Shown: one piece after another, positions 1 through 11,363 of the stretch | Layout of the letters: each line of letters opens with the position of its first letter | Position numbering within the stretch: position 1 is the stretch's first letter | NCBI GenBank assembly: GCA_023052935.1 | Contig: CM041292.1 | Location: forward strand, 146,754,439 to 146,818,438 | Direction of reading: 5' to 3' | DNA: 64,000 nt | Source of the DNA: Piezodorus guildinii | Lineage: Eukaryota; Arthropoda; Insecta; Hemiptera; Pentatomidae | Notes under the pieces: generated by a model | The model's input: the letters and a program-made list of their open reading frames with translations, nothing else | What the model was told of the DNA's origin: nothing | Database searches by the model: none | Position numbers and translations under genes: made by a program

Positions 1-133
1 TCTACAATTCTCAGCAGCCAAAGGGAAAGCAACCTTCGTTATACATGGTGGTTACACAGAAATAAGACGAAATATTTCTGACTTATATGAAATTAGTTCA
101 AAGTTAATAATATATATTTATTTGAAAAACTGT

Positions 134-388
134 CTCTACAACCCATCAATGGTATTGAGTTCAGTAATTAAGGAGATATGTACTGTCCCATGGCCGTGCA
201 AGCAGAAGATTAGGGTTATCACGCTAATTCGATCAGAGTAACCACTTTATAGAGGCTGTGTATGCCCCAGGAGGGTCTCCATACCCCAGGGTCACACTAC
301 GGCAGAAATAAATAGTTTTGCCCTAGCCGAAGTTCGAACCCGGTACCTGAATGATAGTGTTCTACACACTACACCACACCGCTTCAAA
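134..388 (-). mobile_element. SINE-1 copy (tRNA-derived SINE), minus strand
   Basis: Read on the minus strand, this begins with a tRNA-like head whose Pol III B box (GGTTCGAACT) lies at about 331-341. It is followed by the family body (a 'TATGGAGACCCTCCTGGGGC' core at about 263-283), the phrase 'GCACGGCCATGG' and a 3' end reading 'GATGGGTTGTAGAGAC'. The same order of blocks occurs at 24672-24960 and 51000-51430, so this is a dispersed family. It encodes no protein and must have been mobilised by LINE machinery. No convincing TSD is seen. Family membership is clear from internal comparison; the exact ends are approximate. Confidence 0.8.
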
Positions 389-518
389 ACTTAATATTAA
401 TGTTGTATGAATGACTTGATAAAGAGTCCGATAGGCCACATAATCTGCGAAAATAAATAGCTCAGGATTAATGACCATTGGTTTAATCAGAACGGAACTA
501 TAAACATAATGATCATTT

Positions 519-755
519 CTATGCCTAGATGGCAAAATGGTATAGGTCGATTTTCTTAGAAATAAAAGTATTTCACATTCTGGAGTATCGTTCGTTTATT
601 TTTAAAAGGGGGTTTGTTTATTTTAACAATACAGAGTTGTTTACTCATAAACTAAAAGAGTTACGCTTATGGCATTTAGTCTCCTTATAAGAATAAACCA
701 TGTAAAAAACTCTCATTTATAGAAAATGTTACTTATACCATTCTGCTATATGAGG
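519..755. mobile_element. Palindromic MITE (family Y) copy 1
   Basis: A roughly 237-bp element whose two ends are long imperfect inverted repeats. The left end reads 'AGATGGCAAAATGGTATA' and the right end, reversed, 'AGCAGAATGGTATAAGT'. Inner segments ('TTTACTCATAAACT') match family copies at 13136-13370 and 17469-17719 in reverse orientation. No coding capacity. A non-autonomous foldback or MITE-type DNA element is the simplest reading; no superfamily can be assigned because a clean TSD is not visible. Confidence 0.6.
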
Positions 756-1195
756 AAATATTAGTACAATAAATATTTAGACAATTTTCAGTTTTGTGCA
801 TGTACATTTTTAAAAGGATCTTCTAAGTGTTTTTACATCTCAAAAAATCTCTTAGCAATGGTTTATAAATCAACAGAATATTTAATTAAGAAAATATTTA
901 CCCATGATGAGAATATCACGGAAAAAAATTTATACTAAACAAAATATTTCTGTAAACAATATGTATTGTTTGTTATCTGACAAAAATAGAATATCACTTA
1001 TGAAAAATTGCGAGAAGGAAATTTTAATCAAGTGTACTAAAACTGACATTTTTTACTTAAATAATTTATCCAACATGGTTTCATCTAACTGTCAATATTT
1101 AATGAAGTTGGATGTTCGACGGAAGCTGATAATTAAGGGGACAAGAATCATGAGGATAATAACGGGTCACATTGAGTAACAGGAACAGAAATTGA
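756..1195. other. AT-rich non-coding stretch
   Basis: AT-rich sequence with no recognisable gene or repeat. The open frame at 904-1179 (91 codons) is lysine/isoleucine/asparagine-rich, as chance ORFs in AT-rich DNA are, and resembles no family I know. Confidence 0.5.
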
Positions 1196-1199
1196 ATAG

Positions 1200-1395
1200 A
1201 AGTGGAGAAAGTGAAAAAGGAAAACAATAGAAGCAGGGTGTAAGAGAAGCCTGCCGGATGAACTGGGGGTGTGATCAACTGTCACGTCACGGTGTAATCT
1301 TTCAGTGGCCGATAGACTGTACCTGGAAGCTTGGAGGAAAATTGTATCTGTGACTTCATGCCTTGCGTTTGATAAGTAGGATGGGCGGGCGGAAA
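1200..1395. other. GC-richer unique island
   Basis: Base composition rises clearly above the surroundings. The stretch contains 'GTCACGTCACGGTGTAATC', a CRE-like TGACGTCA relative, and no long open frame. It could be a conserved regulatory element or old repeat material; nothing in the sequence decides. The following bases to about 2180 are AT-rich and contain no feature I can name except short A-runs. Confidence 0.25.
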
Positions 1396-2189
1396 GAATC
1401 TATCAATATAATTTAAAGTAGTAAAAAGTTTCGATTGTGAAACCTTGTAGTGGGTGAAAAAAATTAAATTGATTTCTTATAAAATTTGAGGGTGTGCATT
1501 TCAAGAAACAGACATTTCAAAAACTGAATAAGAAATAAAAAAAAAACAAACAAAAAAACATCCGACCGCTTTTTGATGTTTCTGAGCTTTATCACCACAC
1601 TACAAATTATCCTAAGATAATCAAATGTCGGTCATTTAAGAAGATAAGAAAAATAGGAAAATTATTTTTTCGGATTCATTATACCTACAAAATTAAAACT
1701 AAGATAATTAATTTTTAAAAATAATGATAACTTAAAATTTTTAAAATCTACAATTATTTTTTTTTTATATATATATCATGATATTTTAATTCATTAAAAA
1801 ATAAAATAAATCCATAAAGAAAATCACTCTTCCAAGAAGAGAACTTAGTGGAAGCACAGTTCACATGAACGAGATAAAAAAAAGTTGAAGCTCTGCTGTT
1901 CACTTTTTTGTGAACATTGTTTATATTTTAATGATTTTTTATTGTATATATTTTATAAAACGTATATTTTATCGTCATCATCCAAAGTTTTATATATCTT
2001 TCAAAAATTATTCCTATATTATTATCATTATTTTGTTTCTTATGATATTTCTATTTTCATGGAGTTTTACTTTAATTATGTTTCTCTGTAAGTATTGTAC
2101 GCTAATTGTAAGCTAAGTATTGCATAATCTCAAAGCAATATGTGCTACTGACACCATTGATGAAAATTGTAATATCACAGATTAAAAAT

Positions 2190-2420
2190 TGTATTCCCAA
2201 CCCATATAAACCCTCTTGTCATATTAAAAAAATCCCAACATATCAACCTCATCTATTCCTGATAACCCTCCGAGGCGATTGAAATAAAGATGGCTTCGGG
2301 ATCTAATTACTTAAATAAACATTGAATTTATACCGCGGTGTAATTATAATTCAACACTTTTACTCGTTGCATTTATGTTATATACAGTTGAAAAATTTAA
2401 TAAAATGTAAATAAAAAAAA
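2190..2420 (+). mobile_element. Old Jockey-family LINE 3' end (relic)
   Basis: Around 2250-2300 the sequence 'CCTGATAACCCTCCGAGGCG' is nearly the same as the end of ORF2 in the large element (23104-23125, residues PDNPPRRLKRRWPRDL). It is followed by a diverged 3' UTR containing 'TATACAGTTG' and an A-rich tail at about 2411-2420. Coding potential is destroyed. It is a 5'-truncated, old insertion of the same or a closely related Jockey family. Confidence 0.7.
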
Positions 2421-2989
2421 ATGTATACATAAAAAAAGAATAATAAAAAAGGCTCTCTGAATATAAAGATTGACCTTGAAAGCCATCATGACTAGTAATT
2501 CCATATTTTTCACAGCTTTACTATTATAAGATATTTAAATATGCCGTAAAAAAATATAAATACAATTTAAATTTGTTTTCATTCTTCATTAATGGGTTAG
2601 ATATACTATATTCATTTTTTTTTTTTATTTGGTTTAAATATATATGAGACAGTTGAGCGTATCGAATAGGGAAAGATTTTCCCCCTATTTGCCTACAGTT
2701 TACCATAAAGAAGTTCGTAGGCATATTAGACGTTAGTTTCTAATAAAGCAAAAAAAAAAAAAAAAAAAAAATGAAAAAATCCGGTGGTTAAAACATTATT
2801 AGATATATATTTTTTTATGTTATAGAATAAAATTAGCATGAAACTAATTCAAAACACTGAAGGGAATATTAGCCAATTTAATATCTGGTAGGCAACGGAC
2901 GTTATGCATAAATATACAGTTCCTTTGGAGTTTAAATAAAACATTTGCCATAAATTAGGTGAGATAGTCTTGAATTAATAACGACCACT
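2421..2989. other. AT-rich non-coding stretch with poly(A)
   Basis: AT-rich sequence with an A-run at about 2750-2770. Nothing recognisable is present; the 66-codon minus-strand frame at 2524-2724 looks like chance. Confidence 0.4.
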
Positions 2990-3260
2990 TTCCGAATCAC
3001 TGAGGATGGCCGTTAAGCATTTGCATAATAAGTTGGGGCTTGTAGGGATTGGCCAACCTCACATTAGCCTCATTTGTACTTAGACTAGTTGTTATTAACG
3101 GAACTAATAGGCCTATTACCTTGGACGTGTTTCGAATCTCTGAGGGGTCGCAAAGATAGACATCAGGCTTACCTATATGTTATTCACTGAAAAGTAGCAA
3201 TACTTCACGCCGCTTATAAGCACAATATCATAATTGCTTAGAGACTTCTATAAGCGTTAG
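2990..3260. promoter_or_regulatory. Candidate conserved non-coding element
   Basis: A higher-complexity block with an octamer-like 'GCATTTGCATAATAA' at about 3018-3032 (POU-type ATTTGCAT core), followed by further non-repetitive sequence without long open frames. It matches none of the repeat families in the window. Enhancer function is inference from texture and the octamer only. Confidence 0.25.
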
Positions 3261-3696
3261 TGCATTCTATTTATGCGTTTATTAGGTGGTTTATATTTCC
3301 GTATGTATTGACAGCAGACTTTATTCTATTTTTTTTTAAATATTCTTCCAGCTAGTTATCTTTGCATCCTATTTAGAATTACATACATGTGTGAATAAAT
3401 GTCGATATACAGGCTATAATTTTATGTCCTTTTTAAAAACAAGTTTAGTACTTTAAAAGTGATAGAAGTAATGTCAAATAATTTACTGATATGCTAACTA
3501 TGAAGGTTCGTTATTTAAAATAAAAAACCAAAAACAATTTTTGACCTATATATTACATTTGATTTCTTATTTATTCCTACTAATTTATATTTTCTAATAT
3601 ACTTAAAGGTCGTCAATTTTCTACGTTCTATAATTAATGTAAATTTTAATTTTATCTTAGAAATGACTAAAATGATTAAATGAGAAAAAAATAATT
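3261..3696. other. AT-rich non-coding stretch
   Basis: Low-complexity AT-rich sequence; no feature seen. Confidence 0.4.
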
Positions 3697-3825
3697 AGAA
3701 TTATTTTGTTATTGTCATATTTTATGAAGTATTAGAGAATTATTTTGTTATTGTCATATTTTATGAAGTATTAGAGAATTATTTTGTTATTGTCATATTT
3801 TATGAAGTATTAGAGAATTATTTTT
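3697..3825. repeat. 39-bp tandem repeat, three perfect copies
   Basis: Units start at 3697, 3736 and 3775, each 39 bp and beginning 'AGAATTATTTTGTTATTG'. All three are identical, followed by a 12-base partial unit. The identity implies recent slippage or unequal-exchange expansion, so copy number may vary between individuals. Confidence 0.95.
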
Positions 3826-4756
3826 ATTTAAAAAAATATACATTTATATTTTTTTTTTTTTGGATGGTAAAAATCTCAAAGAAAAAAATATTCTCAGCCA
3901 TTTTTCAAAAGATACAGCAACCATCCAAAAAACATTGTTTATACAATATATTTTAAAATGATCGGAGCTGCCATCACATACCATTCCAACTTGTTAAAAC
4001 CATTGCCAACGACAAGTACGTGAGTTGAATGCCTAACTTGTGAAGGTGGTACAGAGTAGATATTCTACGGTAATTGTCCCAGGGTGATAAAGTCAGTCTG
4101 GGCTGGACTGGAATAGAAAACCGATTCGCGGAAATTCATGGAAGAGAGATGGATTCTCGGAGAGGCAGTTCGTGTATCTATTTTAAATATTTTTGGCAGC
4201 GCTGGGAGCACAAGCGCTGGATAATTTATATCAGTAGTGTGTTCTTAGAGGTAATTGAATATTATTTCATCCTCTATCTAAGTATGTCCATCATTTCATT
4301 ATGCATTATTTATTGAAATTACTCCTAACCTTGAAAGTCATTGGTGTAGTCTATAATTATAATATTCTGTGCAACTTTTTTTAATAAATCAAAAAGTGCT
4401 CTAATTTTATCCTTGTCGTCTTGAAGGATCACTTCTAATGCGTTGTCTGTCCGATGGTTTTGATTACATTACAAACGTATTTGCTTCTCTGTTGTAACTT
4501 TAATAATTTAATTGTTATTTATAATATTTTAATGATTTTGTAGAGTTTAAAATATAAAGATCAATAGTTAAGCTTGGAGAAAGTTGTATAAGTAAATATG
4601 AATCTTACAACGGATATTTGTTATCCAATGCACGAAAATAATCAGCCTCTATCTTTTTTTTTTCTGAGGACTATTATACTCTGCTTCAGTAATTTATTTC
4701 TTTTTGATAATTTGACAGTTTCATTATATCATTCCCGTTGTCTTCTGAGAAATCTT
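3826..4756. other. Non-coding stretch, unclassified
   Basis: Mostly AT-rich. The block 3960-4230 is less AT-biased but has only a short open frame (4074-4316) without recognisable domains. No repeat family of this window matches it. Confidence 0.35.
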
Positions 4757-4992
4757 TTAACCCATTCGAAACGATTTTTTTTCGACCATGGTCCTCAGGA
4801 GCTCATTTTTTTTTTTTTGTAAGAAACGCTTCAGATAATTTTTAGATTTTTTGGTACATAGTAAAACCAATGCCCAATTTTCTTTTCCTGTACTTAACAC
4901 AACTACAGTACAGCTAGTTTACTCAGAATAACTGATAATTGCACATTACTGTTATCACACACACGGTGTGCAATTGGTCTCGAATGGGTTAA
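4757..4992. mobile_element. piggyBac-like MITE with TTAA target duplication
   Basis: The element lies at 4761-4988 (228 bp). It is flanked on both sides by TTAA (4757-4760 and 4989-4992). Its ends are inverted repeats starting CCC and ending GGG: left 'CCCATTCGAAAC', right end reversed 'CCCATTCGAGAC'. TTAA duplication plus CCY...RGG termini is the known signature of the piggyBac superfamily. The interior is AT-rich and non-coding, so this is a non-autonomous derivative. Confidence is high that it is a TIR element and moderately high for the superfamily. Confidence 0.85.
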
Positions 4993-5999
4993 TGTTCCCG
5001 ATGCAAAGACAAAGCTAATAAGAACCTGATAGAAGCAGGACAGTAAACTAATTAGTAGGACTAATTACTATGTTTATATTTCCAGCAAAGAGCTTCTGTA
5101 ACAGACTGTAATATACCAGAATACCAGTTTCGATCTTAAGTCAATATACCTTATATGATTTATATTATTATACAGCAGTATTAAGATATTTACAATAATC
5201 ATTGGTAATTATAAAGTAACGATATTATTATATAGAAAGTAATATTTTGTCCGACTTAAGTGTTGGCATCACTTGCGCTACCTGCGAGCGATTGTTGAAG
5301 CCGTATCTCTATCGTAGTTCCGCAACACTGTCATGGGTTTTTCAAAAAGAAGTTCTTTCACATCACATTTTTTAAGCCGAAGATGTTCTATGCTATACGA
5401 AGATGTTCTCTTCAATGCTATTTATCCATTAGAACAACCCATTAGTTCCATAAATTGCTCTGAAACACTATATCAACATGTAGGCCTGACAACATCCAGA
5501 AATTAAAAAAAAAATTATATCCATGAAAAAAAAAATATATTACAATAATAAATCTAATTAATAACATTACAGACAAACTATACTTAATTGGATGGAATAT
5601 GGACTATTTAAACTCAGAATGGCAAACTTCGAGACCTCTACTATCTTCTCAGATGCGAATAATAATGGCTTAAATAATTTCACGTGGCTTTAAAACATTT
5701 TCTATACAGAAGACATAGGAAAAAAAAATTGCTATATTGAAATAAAACTAGTATTGCTGCAGGTATGTTAGAAACAATTAGTTCCCATTTCTATGTCACC
5801 ATTATATCTGAGATAACCCAGTGACCGGAGGACAATGATCCATCTAGACGATATCCATCTTCAAGTATATTTTCAGCGTGACTCTGCACTTTTTCATGAT
5901 AATGGTCTCGTGAAAATAAAAGCAAGAAGTAAAACCGACGAACAATTTCGAAGATAATAAAAATTTATGAGTAATTAACCTTTGATTCATTTTTTGTTC
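4993..5999. other. AT-rich non-coding stretch
   Basis: No gene or repeat family recognised. A small less-AT-biased patch at 5255-5335 has no distinguishing motif. Confidence 0.4.
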
Positions 6000-6300
6000 A
6001 TTGTTCCTCAGCGCATTGTGCTATGTAAGACAATGTCCCGCAGACGGCTTTGTCTTAGGCCAAGATGTTAAAGCGACCCTTTACCAACCATTACCTGCTA
6101 CGGCGGAATTCGAAGAATCGTTGATCGCAGTTTCTGAACCCTTCTTTCGAAACAACCGAAATAGAAAAAAAAAACGAAAAAAAAAACAAAAAAAAAAACA
6201 GGAAAGAAGAAGAAGCGTCGGGAAAGGAGAGACCATCTCGTTGGTCGAGATTTCAGGCATTTTTGACCGCAAAACAATCTCGTACCATTAGCCCTAAACC
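6000..6300 (+). other. GC-richer island with purine-rich tract, open but unidentified
   Basis: The interval is open on the plus strand (6001-6291, 96 codons), reading through a moderately GC-rich half and then an A/G tract at 6165-6225 that would encode a run of Lys/Arg/Asn. No domain is recognisable, the first codon is not ATG (TTG), and composition rather than selection may explain the openness. It could be a degenerate exon or transposon piece; I assign no function. Confidence 0.2.
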
Positions 6301-6639
6301 TTTCTTCACAGCGTGTCTTATTTTCTTTTTCTCGTTGAGTTATGTATTGTTGTATATCCGAATTATCGAAATGACTCTTTCAATTTTTTTCCACCTCTTC
6401 CGGAGAGTTCATCATTAAAAATGTTTTTATCAAAGGTATTTAATGAAAAAAAAATGAATATAAAAATTGAAACATACCTTATCTTACTAAAGATGACAAA
6501 AAAACAAAAACATTATTAGTTTATATACATAACACAGATATTTACAATTGAATTTTGGTCTAATTCATTAAAATCACTGCAATATGATGATCAATATTTT
6601 TGTATTATTATTGACACTGTTTTGAATAGGCGAAAAAAT

Positions 6640-6840
6640 TATCTTGTGATCCATTACTGTGCGTAGAAGAATAGCCTCTCAACAAGAATCACGTAGTGCT
6701 TTCCGAGGTAGAGATAGCCAATCAGATACGAGAACCAAAGCTAATCGACCAATGGGAGTAGCCGACGCAAGACTGCATCATCCCGGGCTGTCATGGGACC
6801 TAGAAGCTACACAATGGATTACAGTTATTTCCTGACATAC
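6640..6840. promoter_or_regulatory. CCAAT-containing island (candidate promoter/enhancer)
   Basis: Two CCAAT pentamers in the same orientation, within 'AGCCAATCAGA' (6717-6727) and 'GACCAATGGGA' (about 6748-6758), lie about 30 bp apart in a GC-richer block. No adjacent coding exon is seen. Regulatory function is inference. Confidence 0.25.
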
Positions 6841-8206
6841 CTTTCGTATTTCACATCCTATGATCATTGAGCTATAGAATATGGATTAAATGTTTAATAA
6901 AACCAAATTCAATTTTTTGATGGTATTTACTTCAAGAAACTTTTAAAATTTTCGAATCGTCTTTCTAATGAAAAAGCAAGTAATTCAAAAATATACCACA
7001 GTAAAGCAAAGTGACAGGTTTAAACTGAAGGAAAAATATAACTATTTTTGCTGAGAACATTAAGAAAAAAAAGCACGAAGGACGTGCATTGAGTACGATA
7101 TAAAAGACACGATGAAGGACATGCTAAGAGGATCGGAACGCGTGGAAAATCTGGTTGTGTAAGAGACCAGCATCGGATGTTAACAAGGCCCACGATCAAC
7201 GCTAACCAATAGACACTACATAACTAAGGTACGATTATTCCCAAAATCGAAACTTAAATACTCATTCAAAAATTTCATATGTTTTTATAAGATATCTAAT
7301 AATTTATTTTAAATCATTGCTAATCTTAAAATTAGTGAAAATACTTGTTTAAAAAATGTTGTTAAGTATAGATGTGATAACGAATTAGTTAAATATTTAT
7401 TTAATTAATGTATTAGATATTAAAGTTTTAAGTTTTCAAATAATTCTTGACTGAATGAAATATTTTAATGAGAATTAAACAGGTCCATGTTAACGTTTGA
7501 TAAAAAGAGAAATATTTTAATAGAGATTGATTAATTGTTTATCAGAAATTTCGTTTGTAAAAATAGAGAAAGACGATATGTTAACTAAATCGGACTTTGG
7601 TACGGATTGGTGTATTTTGCCTCTATCAAAGAAATCAATTGGTTTCCAAAAGTTGGAATACTAAATTAAGCATTTCTATAATTCTAAAGCTATTGAGTAA
7701 TTCTAAATATTTTGTCCGACACTTCGATGATAATTCAATTCTACAGCAAGTAAAGTGTCCTAGAAAAGTAGACATCTAATTATTTCAGGAGTGATTTTTA
7801 TACAGTTATTCGAAATAAACTCTAAACCTATGTGTCAACAAACAGTATATTTTAATATAATATTATATTTTACTCAGACATTTTACTTTGTGGTGTAAGA
7901 AACTCTATTAACGAATATTGGAATCCCAGTAAATTTTATTCCCAGTAAATTCCAGTTAATTTTATTCAGTTGTTATGAAAAAAATTAACAAAAATAAACA
8001 ACTGTATTATTTGCATTAAATTATAAAATCTCTATGTTGCTTTTCTTGACACTGTAATTCGTTGTGTTTGGATCTGATATAAATATTTCCGTGAACATTT
8101 ATTTCAGCCAAGACATCGATTTTAAAGCGGTTTAATTTTTTATCGAACAATGTTTATAGTAAACGTCATAGTGTCATTATTTTCAATAATAAAACTTTGT
8201 TATGGA
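6841..8206. other. AT-rich non-coding stretch
   Basis: No recognisable gene or repeat. The short open frame at 7597-7779 has no domain signature. It ends with an A-run at about 8204-8226 that borders family X. Confidence 0.4.
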
Positions 8207-8464
8207 AAAAAAAAAAAAAAAAAAAATACCCCGCTACTAAATTTTAGTGCATACGTTTCAAGATAAGTAGAATCCAAATAACGAATACAAAAATCAGTTT
8301 GTCCCCCGTCCGCGGAATTTCTCCGAAACTACTGGACCAATTTTTTCGAAATTCTTAACAAAAATTCTAGGATATGCAAAGATGATCCTAACAGCCAGAC
8401 GTTGATATCAGCTGGTTATTTTTAAAATAGCGGCCGACTAAATGTGATTTAATTCAATAAATCA

Positions 8465-8882
8465 GTTATTTTTGAAGATAGAGAAACATTTATTTGCGTT
8501 CTTTTAATTACAAAACCGCGAAGAATAATAGAAACTAGAAAAGAAAAAAATTGTGATTTTACCCATAAATACGCCCAAAACTAAGTTATTTTTAAACATA
8601 TAGAAAAGTATGTATAGAGTTTTAGAATCAGTAAAGCACAAAAAATAAAAAAAAATAAAAAAATTGAAGTCTTGCTTATACGAGTATATACGCTTGTAAC
8701 TCCGTTATTTTCGAAGATGGAGAAACATTGTAGAGAGTTTTAGAAATCAGTACACCGCTATATATATAAAAAAGAAAAAAAATGAAATTTAACATATCCA
8801 TACGTCCTTAACGCAGTTATTTTTGAAGATAAAGAAAAACAAGTATAGAGTTTTAGAATCAGTAAAGCGCAACAAAGAATAG
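8465..8882 (+). repeat. ~120-bp tandem units inside family X
   Basis: A unit beginning 'GTTATTTTTGAAGATAGAGA' recurs at 8465, 8585, 8704 and 8816 (spacings 120, 119 and 112), and later units end with a shared 'TAGAGTTTTAGAATCAGTAAAGC' theme. The minus-strand copy of family X keeps two such units (about 37485-37620). Copies differ enough to be old. Confidence 0.85.
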
Positions 8883-8884
8883 TT

Positions 8885-9247
8885 GTAAAAGCTATACTAT
8901 TTTATTTTATTATTTTTTATTTATTTTAGTTTTTAGTTGGTAAAGTAGTTGTTTTTAGGTTATCATTCTATTGTACTTATTATCATTATTATTATGATCA
9001 TTACTTTGTGATTTGTGTATGAGTTTGTGTGTGAGTGTATTTATATATTTTTCATTTTATTTATTTATTTATTTTATTTTTTTTTTTTTTTGGTTAATCT
9101 ACTATACCTATGTAAATAATTTAGTTTGTAAATAATTCAATCTATTTTATGTATTCTGGCCAGAAGAGCTATATTTATTTGTAACATCAATGTTATTCTT
9201 AAGGGACTATGTCCCAGAATAAAGTTCAATTCAATTCTATTCTATTC
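8885..9247 (+). mobile_element. CR1-like LINE 3' UTR insertion
   Basis: This segment interrupts family X. It ends with a small hairpin (AAGGGAC-TAT-GTCCC, about 9200-9220), the hexamer AATAAA and an (ATTCT)n tail at about 9228-9247. The same hairpin-tail occurs on the minus strand at 48390-48415, next to an ORF2 C-terminus, and at 18576-18602. A short ATTCT-type repeat tail is characteristic of CR1-clade LINEs. Confidence 0.65.
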
Positions 9248-9528
9248 TATTCTATAGATAATTAAATTTCCAACAAAACAAAAAAAGAATAATTAAAATC
9301 GGTTTAGAAATACCAGAGATATTTCGTTTTGAAATTAACAGTGGTGATTGACCATTTTTCTTTGTATTATTTTAATGCTTTTCATTTTAGTTAATTGCCC
9401 TTGAACAGTTATACCCTAATATAGTTTTTTTTTTTCAATATCCTGGCTAAGCCTGTTTTTTTTTTGTTTTTTTAGGTTTTTTACTTTTTTTTTTTGCATA
9501 ATAATAGCTGATTTCATAAAGTTTAAGT

Positions 9529-9850
9529 TTGAACGCAATTCATCAAGGTACACTGCCGGAAACAGAAAGATCCCTGAACAAGAACAGCTGCACATTAGAC
9601 AATAGAAGAGACATTAAACAAATTAAGAGGGTGACAGCGGAGGACTATATCGGATTAGAGGCAGCGGTAGGGCGAATTTCCTCGCTCTTCTGGGGATATC
9701 GTGGTAGGGACGTGCTCACGATTGGGTTCAACGTACCCGGTACTCAGCTGCGAAATAATAGCCTGGGGGGGCACCAAACCCCCGTGAAATGTCTCACAGC
9801 ACACCTACGTATCTTACACGCATTACAGGTTTTAAAGTATCATTGGTAAT
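9529..9850 (+). other. GC-rich island, open on plus strand, unidentified
   Basis: An abrupt rise in GC and an open plus-strand interval (106 codons, first codon TTG) containing an Arg/Gly-rich segment. There is no family resemblance I can name, no clear splice acceptor, and an upstream T-rich stretch that belongs to family X. It may be the unique 3' part of a repeat, a relic exon or regulatory DNA. Confidence 0.25.
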
Positions 9851-10354
9851 AGTCAATATATACAAATTATATTATAAATATTTTTTAAAAAAATGTTAAA
9901 CGGAAAAAAATTAAAAGAAAATATATTAATCAATTGTTTTGTGTATTGTATGTTAAGATTTGTACATTAAAAACTGTCTAATAAGGGAAAAGAATATACT
10001 GCGTAAATAGCAACCCAATTAATTTGGGCAGCATCACTTGTTCAATAAAATTCTATTTCTATATTTGAAATATTTGTTTTTAAATCAGGTAAAGAACTAT
10101 TAAAAATATATCTTTATTCCAACTAGTAGGGTGGTTAATCACACTTTCTACACGGACAAATTTAAAATTCTAAGTGCTTGTGTTTATCGCGACTGTTTAC
10201 CTTTAAACTGGCCAATTTCTAACATTCTGAAAATAATGAGCTTAAAGAACAGAAGATGTATGATGTTTTGCAGAATATAATGAAAAATATTTCTATATGA
10301 TTATTTAAATCAATACCTTATATTATAGGTTTAAAATTGAAAGTTATTTTTATT
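9851..10354. other. AT-rich non-coding stretch
   Basis: Nothing recognised. Confidence 0.4.
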
Positions 10355-10560
10355 TATTAGGGCTATTTTACACTACTATAGTAAAGATATTAAAGTGGGA
10401 TTCCTAATTTTTGCCTATCCAGACTTTATTAGGATGAGTATGTTTAATGGCTCTGGAACACCATTTTACGTTTCTTCTGAAGGACGGCATACCGAAGGAT
10501 TTTTCAGTCCATTTAAAAAAATCTAGGACCATCTGCCCGGTTCGACATTAAATATTCATT
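10355..10560 (-). mobile_element. SINE-2 copy (diverged), minus strand
   Basis: Blocks 'AGTGGGATTCCTAATTTTTG', 'CTATCCAGACTTTATTAGGA' and 'GGACGGCATACCGAAGGAT' match, in order, the minus-strand copy at 63310-63545 and the reverse of the plus copy at 26078-26362. Diverged and therefore old. Confidence 0.7.
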
Positions 10561-11201
10561 GTTTCGCGGATTGAAGTAAACTCCTAGAGCCTGGTACGTT
10601 TTTCTTAATTTGCATTTCCTCTTCTAGGCCATTTCTAGAATTCTGAGTTTCGGTAGAGATATTTCGCAAGCAATGTACGTGACACGGTGTATACTACTAA
10701 AAATCTAAACAGATACCTAATATTTAGGATTTAGGAGGGTCTTGTCATTGAAAGGTTTGTATGAAGGGGCCTGAGGAAATTTTTCGTTGGGAACCACTGG
10801 CCAAGAGTAATGGTTCCCATAATTTTTTTTTTTCGCTACCTCTTCATATTATTAGTACCATGACAAAGGACACCCTAAATTTAAATAAAAAAATATATAA
10901 ACTAGTGCATATTTATAAACCCTTCATGCTATATTATCTAATGAGCACTCAAGTTCTTTTACAGCGTGTATGCAAATTGCATTTTTTCCAAAAGTTAACT
11001 AGTTCATATTTAATTTTTATCACACATTCAAACATGCATTCAACATTTCCGTCAATAATGTAAAAAAAGTCATATAAATATTTTAAAAAAAATTAGATTT
11101 CAATGAAAAACTAAGAAAGAAATTAGTTCAATAAATGGATTAATATTCCCTAAAATGGATTTGGTATCGAACATAGTTTTTCAATTCATAGTCTTCATTT
11201 T
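10561..11201. other. Non-coding stretch
   Basis: Mixed composition; the 100-codon frame at 10761-11063 has no recognisable domain and a chance-like composition. No repeat identified. Confidence 0.35.
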
Positions 11202-11278
11202 ACCTACTGTTACACCCATGTATGGCTCACGTAGCCGGCCTGGAAATAAAGAAATACATACATAAATAACCTACTGTT
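11202..11278 (+). mobile_element. 57-bp retroposed LINE tail with 10-bp TSD
   Basis: The insert (11212-11268) is just the last bases of a LINE 3' UTR ('CATGTATGGCTCACGTAGCC', then GGAAATAAAG and a CATA-type tail). It is flanked by the direct repeat ACCTACTGTT at 11202-11211 and 11269-11278. The same 3' UTR end is seen at 37300-37345 within a longer copy. Confidence 0.85.
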
Positions 11279-11363
11279 GAATAACAGCTGGACTACTTAG
11301 TTAGTCCATTATTTCTTTAAATGATGGACTAAGATTGAGTGACCACGATTGAAATGAATTATT

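Larger units (their letters stand above)
8227..9520 (+). repeat. Unclassified repeat family X, copy 1 (split by a LINE tail)
   Basis: The 5' part holds 'CCGAAACTACTGGACCA' and 'GACGTTGATATCAGC', and the 3' part after 9248 holds 'AACAGTTATACCCTAATAT'. Equivalent blocks in the same order occur at 28495-28870 (plus) and, on the minus strand, at 36850-37885. No open reading frame spans it. It could be a non-autonomous DNA transposon or Helitron-like element, but I see neither TIRs nor a decisive Helitron end. An unrelated CR1-like LINE tail interrupts it at about 8885-9247. Confidence 0.7.

Noticed and set aside
904..1179. 91-codon plus-strand open frame
   Set aside because: Composition (Lys/Ile/Asn-rich) is what AT-rich DNA gives by chance; no domain, no exon context.
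3697..3825. CRISPR array
   Set aside because: Units are contiguous without spacers and the host is a eukaryote; a simple tandem repeat.
6001..6291. 96-codon frame with a basic Lys/Arg run
   Set aside because: First codon is TTG, the basic run comes from an A-rich purine tract, and no domain is recognisable. Kept only as an unidentified island.
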